NCBI GenBank assembly: GCA_945874095.1
Contig: CAMCFM010000330.1
Span: forward strand, 1-5,596
Reading direction: 5' to 3'
DNA length: 5,596 nucleotides
Source of the DNA: Candidatus Kuenenia stuttgartensis
Lineage (GTDB): Bacteria; Planctomycetota; Planctomycetia; Isosphaerales; Isosphaeraceae
Shown here piece after piece: positions 1 to 5,596 of the stretch; position 1 is the stretch's first letter, and every line of letters starts with the position of its first letter. Under the pieces are notes generated by a model. The model ran no database searches, was not told the origin of the DNA, and saw only the letters and a list, made by a program, of their open reading frames with translations. Made by a program: the position numbers and the translations under genes.

Positions 1-2
1 GC

Positions 3-2369
3 TCAATTCTGATCCAGCGGCCCACCGATCCAGCGAGGGTCTGTATAGCCACTTCTGAGCATCACATCATGCATCACCGGACCACGCTTAATTAAGATCT
101 CCACCGCCTCAGTCAACCCTTCAGGGCGGGATTGCATCAGGATTCGGAAGAAATTTCGGCCCTGTTCCGGCTTGTCATAGCGATTCACCACAGAGAGCAG
201 CCTGCGGGCAGGCTCGCTGAACGTTTCGTCTGTCATGACTGGCAATTGCCCGGCCTTGGCCTTGGCAACCAGTTCACCTGCGGCTTTTCTTAAGGTTTCA
301 GGATCCGTTGCAGCCCACTGGAAAATCGGCTCATTGACGGACAATCGAGGCGCTTTATCCAGCCCATCGCCCCAGAATCGGGCGAGTGTTTTTGACGTTT
401 TTCTAACCCATTCCGGCGCGTTTGGCTTCGGGGCGGGCGATCGGTCGGGGGCATCGCACATCAGCTGAATGGCCCAGGCACGGCTCACTGACGGAGGATC
501 CATCACGGCCAGAACCCGTGCTCCGCCCAGCTGACCGGGGCGGCTTTCATACCACGGAGTCATCACAAACAGTGCTCTGGTAAAGGCTAACGCTTTGCTA
601 TCGTGTGATAGCAGCCACATATAGGGAAATTGATCGGGCCGGCGACCACCCAGCGAAATATCCTCGCGAATTCGGCCTTCATCCAAATGCTGCTGCATCA
701 CCATGGTCGGTGTGGAAAGCTCGCTCGCAAATTGTACTTCAGCCCCTTGAGGGAACTTATCCTTCAGCTCTTTCAGGACTTGTGGAGTAAAAGCGTCGTA
801 CCAGTAGGTCAGCTCAAAGCCACGTTTCCAGGCCGATTCAGACCCACCAATCACTTCGTTGTAATACGAAAGTTCATAAGGGTGGATCAATATGAGCTGG
901 ATCAGGCTGGAGGCGACAATAATTAACCCGGGTAAGGCTTTAAGACGTAATGAGAGCTTGCTGGTGAGCCGTCCGATCCAATCAGATCCGAGACCTGCGA
1001 AAGCGGCCAGAAAGAAGAAGACGGGCAGCATGAGCCTGACCCCGTCGTGGGCGGGCACGCGGAACATCCGTGCGAAGATTGGGATGAGCATGTGGAGGGC
1101 CAGATAGACTGGCAGGCGGTCGGATTTGATCCGGGTGAGGCCCCAGAGGAGGCCGATCATGGCTGCAATCAGTGTCAGGATTGGTACCGTCACAGCCACC
1201 AGAACGAAACCGTTGCGCCAAGGCAGGCTGTATTCGTAAATCGTTCCCAAATAAAGGATCTGGATATCAGGCAAGGCCCCTTGGCGGTCGGTGTTGATCT
1301 GATAATAGTGAGCCAGTCGGGGCAAGGTTTCCACCCACCAGCCAGGGTTTCCCAGCCAACTGACGACAGGAGCAAACGCGGCTGAGGCGGAGATGGTTTC
1401 CAGAGTAGGGCGTTCCACCGACCAGAATGACCAGCGATTTCTAAGGACTTTGCCAAGGATCTGGCGAACGGCCCAAATGATGAGCGGGACGGCCAGAATC
1501 CAGTCCGGAAATTGCTGTAAAGGCTTATGGATAAACAAGTCAACCCGACCAGCTGGGGGGAATTCGCGAGCCAGGCGGCGAATCTCTAGAAAAGTCAGAG
1601 CTAAAACGGCAAGCTGTGGGCCGAGGGTGATGAGGCCGTCGATGAAGCTTTTTTTGTCCAAGCCGCGGAGCCGGGCCAGGACGACCCAGATTGCCAGCGG
1701 GCCGATCACGAAAATCGCTGCCATTTTCTGGACAAACGCCAGGCCCAGCAAAACACCGACCAGAATTCTCCAAGGGCGTCCCCTGGGGTCGTAAAGACCC
1801 TTCCAGAAAGCAATTGCAGTCAGTGCATAAAGCATCATCCCAGGCATGTCTGTGCCGGCCACGTGGGCATCGCCGAATGGACGGGGCATGAAGAGCAGGG
1901 CACCGGCTGCAATGGCTCCGGCAAGCCGCGAATAGCGCGACGAGAGGAAGCCGTAAAGCATGGTTAGGCAGGCTGTAAACTCAAAAATCGAGGCCAGGCG
2001 ACGGCCGACGATATCGTTGGTCAGCCATCCGAAAAGGCCGTTGGTCAAAAGGCTGAGCTGGCCCGAGAGGGGTGGGTGAAAATTGATGCCAAAATGGCCG
2101 TAAGGCCAGTAGTAGTGCAGGGTATCGGGTGTGAGCAGTTCGGTCAGACCCGACCACGAACGGACTTGAAACAGGCGTCCCCACCACTGGGCTGACATCA
2201 GTTGGCTGTATCGATAAGCGGGTTCATCCCATGTCAGACCAATGTCGCCGGCGGTTGGTAAAAGCACCAGTAACGAGACCACCGCGACCCACAGGCAGGA
2301 ACGCGACCAGGTTCGGCTCTTTGTGTTCGTAAGCTCTTCTGAATCAAGTGCTTCAGCGGTGGTTGTCAT
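3..2369 (-). CDS. GT-C fold (GT39/PMT-like) membrane glycosyltransferase with long C-terminal extension
   Basis: This 788-residue multi-pass membrane protein probably transfers a sugar from a lipid-phosphate donor to an unknown acceptor on the outer face of the inner membrane. After the first hydrophobic segment (about 25-45) comes the acidic motif W47-D48-E49, then H98-P99-P100 and a second acidic residue in a T-D-M-P context (D174); this order is typical of PMT/ArnT-like GT-C enzymes. Hydrophobic segments follow to about residue 495. Anchors N341-P-G-W-W345, Y373-L-G-T-I-Y378, H441-D-G-V-R445, G508-G509 and E519-x-T-Y-W-Y-D525 are shared in order with the preceding gene, so the two are probably paralogs. 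Compared with it, this protein has about 80 extra residues between D174 and N341 and a soluble C-terminal part (about 630-788) that I do not recognise. The ATG overlaps the preceding stop as ATGA. There is no clear Shine-Dalgarno site, so translational coupling is likely. Both ends are inside the window. The family call is fairly sure; substrate and acceptor are unknown. Confidence 0.85.
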   Translation of the reverse strand: MTTTAEALDSEELTNTKSRTWSRSCLWVAVVSLLVLLPTAGDIGLTWDEPAYRYSQLMSAQWWGRLFQVRSWSGLTELLTPDTLHYYWPYGHFGINFHPPLSGQLSLLTNGLFGWLTNDIVGRRLASIFEFTACLTMLYGFLSSRYSRLAGAIAAGALLFMPRPFGDAHVAGTDMPGMMLYALTAIAFWKGLYDPRGRPWRILVGVLLGLAFVQKMAAIFVIGPLAIWVVLARLRGLDKKSFIDGLITLGPQLAVLALTFLEIRRLAREFPPAGRVDLFIHKPLQQFPDWILAVPLIIWAVRQILGKVLRNRWSFWSVERPTLETISASAAFAPVVSWLGNPGWWVETLPRLAHYYQINTDRQGALPDIQILYLGTIYEYSLPWRNGFVLVAVTVPILTLIAAMIGLLWGLTRIKSDRLPVYLALHMLIPIFARMFRVPAHDGVRLMLPVFFFLAAFAGLGSDWIGRLTSKLSLRLKALPGLIIVASSLIQLILIHPYELSYYNEVIGGSESAWKRGFELTYWYDAFTPQVLKELKDKFPQGAEVQFASELSTPTMVMQQHLDEGRIREDISLGGRRPDQFPYMWLLSHDSKALAFTRALFVMTPWYESRPGQLGGARVLAVMDPPSVSRAWAIQLMCDAPDRSPAPKPNAPEWVRKTSKTLARFWGDGLDKAPRLSVNEPIFQWAATDPETLRKAAGELVAKAKAGQLPVMTDETFSEPARRLLSVVNRYDKPEQGRNFFRILMQSRPEGLTEAVEILIKRGPVMHDVMLRSGYTDPRWIGGPLDQN
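2366..2369 (-). promoter_or_regulatory. ATGA stop/start overlap between the two glycosyltransferase-like genes
   Basis: The TGA ending the upstream gene (2368-2366) shares bases with the ATG of the downstream gene (2369-2367). The roughly 15 bases before this ATG (AATCGCAAACAACC) show no purine-rich Shine-Dalgarno core. The arrangement is a classic sign of translational coupling: ribosomes finishing the first protein restart on the second, which would keep the two membrane proteins in linked amounts. The overlap is seen directly; the coupling is inferred. Confidence 0.8.
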
Positions 2370-4051
2370 GGTTGTTTGCGATTCGGCTTGCTGAGAGTCT
2401 CGGACCAGACAGTTTGCACTTCGTTCATGTCATAAATCGATACGAGCCAGACGCCATACTTGATGTAAGTATAGGCAGGCTTAAGCTTGCGCACGACTTC
2501 GCGATCTCGTTCCTCAAAATTTCCAGGCCGGTTCTGCATCACCAGCCAGCGAAAAGGGCCGGCCGTGCGTGGATCCACCAAAGGCTTGAGTTTCCCGACC
2601 TGATGGAGGTAGAAAAACGAAGTGGGGAAGCCTCGAAATGCGAGCCTTTCAGATGCATCCGTATTGGCATTCAGCCAATCATGCGCATCGGGCGTGAGGC
2701 CATCCCAATAGTAAGTCGGTTCCATACCGAGTTTGGCCGCTCCAGGGAGTCCACCCACCACCGGCGAGAAATACGAGAGAGGCGCAGGATAATAATGCGC
2801 AAGTGACATCAATACCTCTGCGATCAAGAATCCAGTCAGACCTTTTGTCAATAAAGGCTTACGTAGATAAATCCAGCCAATTCCGATACCCGTCATTGCG
2901 GTTCCAACGCCCAGGCCAGCGATAAACTGGCGTACACCGTCGTGCCCGGGTGTGTGTGGTAAGGCACGCAAGGCGAGTGGGATAAACCATCCTACAGCAA
3001 GGATCTGTGTAAATGTTCGCTGAGGTCCGCGACGGCTGGAGGGAATCAGCCCAACGAGTGATGCAATGAGTGCGATGACGGGCGTGGCAAGAATTGTCCA
3101 GACCAAGGTGTTTGACCACGGCAGAGACTCTAAAGGCGTTTTGTAAATTTGCCCTAAGTATAGAGTCTCAATGGGGATGGTGCGACCGCGAGTCAGGTTG
3201 GACTTGAAAAATCGCAGGGGCCCGCCCACAGGTTCACACCACCAGGATGGGTTGAATAGGTAGAGTGAAACGGTTGCGATACAAAGGCTTAGTAGAAGGC
3301 CCTTGAACTGTCGTTTCCAGGGTCCTCCGATCATGGCTCCAAAAACCATGGGGCCGATCAGGAACCAGCCGCTCAGTTTTGTGGACATGGCGGCCCCGAA
3401 GATCAGGCCTGAGAGTGCGAATCGGCGAATGGCCTGTTTGCGTCCGACGGCATCATTGGCCTCAGCTGTTGCCAAAAGTCCCATCAGCCAGAGCGAGCTC
3501 AGGAGCCCGTCATAAGTTGCATAATGAGCCAGGCCAAAGAGTTGGGGGCTGGCAGTCCAACAGATAGATGAGCTGATTGCAGCCAGGATGCCGAACCGCT
3601 TTTTGAGGACATGAAACAGACATGCACACGCGATGGAGTGGAACAGGATGGTTCCAAACCTTGCTCTGGCAAGAGGTTCACGCCACGGAGTGACCAGATC
3701 GCCAATCAGTGCTACCAAGGCATAAAAAGGTGGGTGGCCGTGTGGTTCCTCACGGGCGAAAGGCCAGAACCAGCCGACGACCCGAGGCTCAAAAAATAAA
3801 GTCCAGCGTGAGGATACCTGTCTGGCGTTCGGTGCTGGTAGCCCTTGTGCCTGAACCAGTTCCAATTCTGGAGGAGACCAGTTTGCAGAAAATTTGGGTG
3901 GATCGTAAATGGCCTTAAGCCAGAGTCGAATACGTTCGACTCTGCCCAAGGTGTAACCTTCGTCCCAGACGATCGACATTCCCGGCTCGGTTACGATCAG
4001 TAGGGCCAGTGAGGCCAGACCGACCAAAATCGCGAGCCGGAGATTTCGCAC
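2366..4051 (-). CDS. GT-C fold (GT39/PMT-like) membrane glycosyltransferase
   Basis: This 561-residue membrane protein is probably a lipid-phosphate-sugar-dependent glycosyltransferase of the PMT/ArnT-like type. One hydrophobic segment (about 6-22) leads to W29-D30-E31 at the start of a long external loop that ends at H106-P107-P108. A second acidic residue, D181, follows in A-T-Y-D-G. Roughly ten more hydrophobic stretches run to about residue 417, followed by a soluble tail (about 420-561) expected to lie outside the cytoplasm. N267-P-S-W-W271, Y298-L-G-Q-I-Y303, L310-P-W312, H370-D-G-V-R374, G433-G434 and E444-P-T-Y-Y-W-D450 match the same blocks in the next gene. The start is GTG at 4051: it is the only usual start codon between the in-frame upstream TGA and the conserved region, with AGGA 9 bases before it. 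It lies 31 bases after clpX and overlaps the next gene by 4 bases. Sugar donor and acceptor cannot be told from sequence. Confidence 0.85.
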   Translation of the reverse strand: MRNLRLAILVGLASLALLIVTEPGMSIVWDEGYTLGRVERIRLWLKAIYDPPKFSANWSPPELELVQAQGLPAPNARQVSSRWTLFFEPRVVGWFWPFAREEPHGHPPFYALVALIGDLVTPWREPLARARFGTILFHSIACACLFHVLKKRFGILAAISSSICWTASPQLFGLAHYATYDGLLSSLWLMGLLATAEANDAVGRKQAIRRFALSGLIFGAAMSTKLSGWFLIGPMVFGAMIGGPWKRQFKGLLLSLCIATVSLYLFNPSWWCEPVGGPLRFFKSNLTRGRTIPIETLYLGQIYKTPLESLPWSNTLVWTILATPVIALIASLVGLIPSSRRGPQRTFTQILAVGWFIPLALRALPHTPGHDGVRQFIAGLGVGTAMTGIGIGWIYLRKPLLTKGLTGFLIAEVLMSLAHYYPAPLSYFSPVVGGLPGAAKLGMEPTYYWDGLTPDAHDWLNANTDASERLAFRGFPTSFFYLHQVGKLKPLVDPRTAGPFRWLVMQNRPGNFEERDREVVRKLKPAYTYIKYGVWLVSIYDMNEVQTVWSETLSKPNRKQP

Positions 4052-4060
4052 GTCATTGAG

Positions 4061-4064
4061 TCCT
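4061..4064 (-). promoter_or_regulatory. Shine-Dalgarno site AGGA deciding a GTG start
   Basis: On the minus strand AGGA is followed by nine bases and then the GTG at 4051. An ATG lies between them (4056-4054), but it is in another frame and would give only 19 residues. The GTG reading frame has no other usual start downstream of its in-frame TGA, so the site supports GTG as the true start. The nearer out-of-frame ATG may compete for ribosomes and lower expression; that part is inference. Confidence 0.5.
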
Positions 4065-4074
4065 ATGCATCAAG

Positions 4075-4099
4075 AGAAAAAATCAGGCAGATTCTTTCT
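4075..4099 (-). repeat. AU-rich hairpin spanning the clpX stop codon
   Basis: In the clpX-sense RNA the arms AGAAAGAATC and GATTTTTTCT pair over ten positions (nine Watson-Crick, one G-U) around the loop TGCCT. The TGA stop of clpX falls at the junction of loop and right arm. The uridines are inside the stem and no U-tract follows, so it does not look like a standard intrinsic terminator. The stem is rich in A-U pairs and may be weak. It could slightly reduce read-through from clpX into the membrane-protein genes, or it may be chance. Confidence 0.3.
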
Positions 4100-5483
4100 T
4101 GCGGGACTCTTTGGTTGGCTTCGTCGATGGTGGAGTTTCGGATGCTTCAAGCAGCCCGATCTCTTTGCGGATCACTTCAGGAGTGACAATGTAAGGCCCC
4201 TTGAACTTTTCCACACGTTCAGGAAGGTCGTACATCGGCTCGAGCATGATCTCTTCGACGATCGAGCGCAAGCCCCGTGCACCAGTGTCTTTAGCCTTAG
4301 CCTTCTTGGCGATTTCACGAAGCGCTTCTTCAGTGAATTCCAAGGTGGCACCTTCCATGTCGAACAGTTTTTGATACTGCTTGACCAAGGCGTTTTTAGG
4401 CTCTTTCATGATCTTGACCAAGGCCTCTTCCGTCAGAGGCATCAGTGGGCAGATCACCGGCAGACGGCCAATGAATTCAGGGATCAGACCGAATTCGAGG
4501 ATGTCGTCCGTCGTGACACGGTCCAGCAGGTCGGCCACTTCGCGTGAATCGTCCGTTTGGGCGGCTCCTGAACCAAATCCGATCGACTTGCGGCCAATCC
4601 GCTTGCTGATCATCTTGTCCAGGCCGACAAATGTTCCACCACAAATGAACAGGACATTCGATGTATCCATCTGTATGTACTGCTGTTCAGGGTGCTTACG
4701 GCCACCTTGCGGAGGCACGTTCGCCGTGGTTCCTTCAAGCATTTTAAGCAATGCCTGCTGAACACCTTCGCCGGAAACGTCGCGTGTGATCGAAACGTTG
4801 TGATTGGTTTTGCCAATCTTGTCAATTTCGTCGATGTAGACAATCCCACGCTGGGCGGCTTCCACATCAAAGTCTGCGGCGTGAAGCAGCTTCAGAAGGA
4901 TATTCTCAACGTCTTCACCCACATAACCGGCTTCGGTCAGGGTGGTGGCGTCGCCGATGGCGAACGGGACGTTCAGGATACGTGCCAAAGTCTTAGCTAG
5001 AAGGGTTTTACCAGATCCGGTCGGGCCGATCAGGAGGATGTTGGACTTGTCCAGTTCCACATCGTTGTCAGCACCTTCCTCGCCGTGCATCAGCCTCTTG
5101 TAATGGTTGTGAACTGCGACAGATAGAACCTTTTTGGCTCGTTCCTGGCCGATCACATACGAATCAAGATGCTCTTTGATTTCACGAGGGGTTGGAATGT
5201 CCGTGAAGAGTGTTTTTGGAACACCGCGACGCTTCTTTTCCTGATCCAGAATCGATTGGCAAAGCTCAATGCATTCGCCGCAAATGTAGACGTCGCTTGG
5301 TCCTTCGACCAATGGCCCTACATCGCGAAAGCTTTTGCGACAGAAGGAACATGTGGCGTTTTTCTTCTGACCACCGCTACCACCACTGGGACCATTGCCC
5401 GAACCGCCTCCGGACGAGCCGGAACCGCCTCGCTTGCCTGACCCAGATCCTTGGCCACCGGTGACATCCTCACCTTTCAGCAT
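4083..5483 (-). CDS. clpX: ATP-dependent Clp protease ATP-binding subunit ClpX
   Basis: ClpX is the hexameric AAA+ unfoldase that recognises tagged or native substrates in the cytoplasm, unfolds them with ATP and feeds them into ClpP. All key parts are visible in this 466-residue protein: a C4 zinc-binding domain (C45, C48, C68, C71), Walker A G153-P-T-G-S-G-K159-T160, pore-1 loop G186-Y-V-G-E-D191, Walker B ending D218-E219, pore-2 region around 234-240 (R-D-V-S-G-E-G), the R262-K-H264 loop, the ClpP-docking tripeptide I301-G-F303, the arginine finger R340 in E-F-I-G-R, and sensor-2 R403 in G-A-R-G-L-R. The IGF loop implies a ClpP partner elsewhere in the genome. The ATG at 5483 is supported by AAGGA seven bases upstream, and the next Met is after the zinc domain. 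Oddities are a Gly/Ser-rich stretch of about 40 residues before the zinc domain, where E. coli ClpX has about 14 residues, and a charged Lys/Glu/Ser/Pro tail from about 447. Confidence 0.98.
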   Translation of the reverse strand: MLKGEDVTGGQGSGSGKRGGSGSSGGGSGNGPSGGSGGQKKNATCSFCRKSFRDVGPLVEGPSDVYICGECIELCQSILDQEKKRRGVPKTLFTDIPTPREIKEHLDSYVIGQERAKKVLSVAVHNHYKRLMHGEEGADNDVELDKSNILLIGPTGSGKTLLAKTLARILNVPFAIGDATTLTEAGYVGEDVENILLKLLHAADFDVEAAQRGIVYIDEIDKIGKTNHNVSITRDVSGEGVQQALLKMLEGTTANVPPQGGRKHPEQQYIQMDTSNVLFICGGTFVGLDKMISKRIGRKSIGFGSGAAQTDDSREVADLLDRVTTDDILEFGLIPEFIGRLPVICPLMPLTEEALVKIMKEPKNALVKQYQKLFDMEGATLEFTEEALREIAKKAKAKDTGARGLRSIVEEIMLEPMYDLPERVEKFKGPYIVTPEVIRKEIGLLEASETPPSTKPTKESRKKESA

Positions 5484-5490
5484 GCCCTCA

Positions 5491-5495
5491 TCCTT
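5491..5495 (-). promoter_or_regulatory. Shine-Dalgarno site of clpX (AAGGA)
   Basis: AAGGA on the minus strand is followed by seven bases (TGAGGGC) and the ATG at 5483, which is an ideal spacing. It supports the long form of ClpX including the Gly/Ser-rich N-terminus. No other ATG, GTG or TTG in this frame occurs between the preceding in-frame TAA (5528-5526) and this ATG. Confidence 0.65.
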
Positions 5496-5556
5496 TCCGT
5501 TCCCAAAGGCTTCGTAATCATACCCTTACAGGAACTTACCGACTTCTTTTGCGGCT

Positions 5557-5577
5557 CCGCGAATCCGGAATTCGCAG
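5557..5577 (-). repeat. Short inverted repeat upstream of clpX
   Basis: On the minus strand GCGAAT and ATTCGC form a perfect six-base inverted repeat around TCCGG; the stem can be extended by one G-T wobble and one C-G pair to eight positions. It lies about 75 bases before the clpX start and inside the possible tail of an upstream gene. No T-run follows, so it is not a clear terminator. It could be a hairpin or an operator-like dyad, or chance. Confidence 0.3.
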
Positions 5578-5596
5578 TGGGTTCTTTTCACGCCCG

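Larger units (their letters stand above)
5484..5596 (-). other. clpX upstream flank, possibly with the 3' end of an upstream gene
   Basis: This 113-base stretch runs to the window edge. Two minus-strand frames are open to the edge: one ends with TAA at 5528-5526 after 22 codons (ending G-A-A-K-E-V-G-K-F-L), the other with TAA at 5538-5536 after 19 codons (ending R-S-R-K-R-S-R). Either could be the C-terminus of an upstream gene, but such short open frames also arise by chance, and I recognise neither. In many bacteria clpP lies before clpX, but neither tail is a recognisable ClpP end. A TATGAT hexamer (5522-5517) resembles a -10 box, but no good -35 lies 16-18 bases upstream. I cannot place the clpX promoter. 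Confidence 0.3.

Noticed and set aside
3997..4056. A 19-codon open frame starting at the ATG at 4056, between the AGGA site and the GTG start
   Set aside because: It overlaps the start of the membrane-protein gene in another frame, has no conserved feature, and its ATG is only four bases from AGGA. It may reduce initiation at the GTG but is unlikely to be a gene.
4056..4547. A 163-codon plus-strand open frame, and several others of 60-150 codons opposite the three genes
   Set aside because: They lie antisense to well-supported coding sequence (ClpX and the two membrane proteins), show no recognisable domain, and are of the kind produced by the codon bias of the real genes on the other strand.
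5350..5470. Repetitive Gly/Ser codons in clpX as a DNA repeat or mobile-element scar
   Set aside because: The codons vary and no exact repeat unit or flanking duplication is visible; this is a low-complexity protein segment.
5477..5521. A 14-codon open frame (M-I-T-K-P-L-G and so on) whose stop overlaps the clpX start
   Set aside because: No properly spaced Shine-Dalgarno site (AAGG is only two to three bases away) and no sign of a regulatory leader peptide such as a run of one amino acid.
5517..5522. TATGAT as a -10 promoter box for clpX
   Set aside because: The hexamer 17 bases upstream (AAGTCG) does not resemble a -35 box and there is no extended -10, so one hexamer match is not enough.
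1..5596. CRISPR array, tRNA or rRNA gene, insertion sequence, or phage/defence cassette
   Set aside because: No regularly spaced repeats, cloverleaf-like sequence, transposase motif or terminal inverted repeats were seen, and three genes fill nearly the whole window.

Overview
The window holds three complete genes, all on the minus strand and reading from right to left, so transcription order is clpX, then a first GT-C glycosyltransferase-like membrane protein, then a second, related one. Coding density is nearly total: 31 bases separate clpX from the second gene, and the second and third genes overlap by 4 bases (ATGA). The layout looks like one transcription unit.

Organism: a bacterium with a moderately GC-rich genome (judged by eye, not computed). 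The style of the two membrane proteins (NP-x-WW, YLG-x-IY and HDGVR blocks), the weak ribosome-binding sites and the Gly/Ser-rich N-terminus of ClpX make me favour a planctomycete. This is an inference from memory of similar proteins, not a proven placement.

Region by region. Positions 5484-5596 are the upstream flank of clpX, with a good Shine-Dalgarno site, a short inverted repeat and possibly the last codons of an upstream gene. Positions 4083-5483 encode ClpX, the AAA+ unfoldase of the ClpXP protease, with every diagnostic motif present and an unusual flexible N-terminal extension. Positions 2366-4051 and 3-2369 encode two multi-pass membrane proteins. Both keep the WDE acidic motif in the first external loop, an HPP motif and a second acidic residue, as expected of the PMT/ArnT-like (GT39) GT-C fold. 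They share further ordered anchors and appear to be diverged tandem paralogs. The second paralog carries an extra hydrophobic insertion of about 80 residues and a C-terminal extension of about 150 residues that I cannot assign.

How they work together: ClpX is housekeeping protein quality control. The two GT-C proteins probably move a sugar from a polyprenyl-phosphate donor to an unknown acceptor on the outer face of the cytoplasmic membrane. Nothing in the sequence links the two activities beyond their adjacency. I see no mobile element, CRISPR array, tRNA, rRNA or defence system. The window is mostly ordinary; the paralog pair and the ClpX extension are the parts worth a second look.
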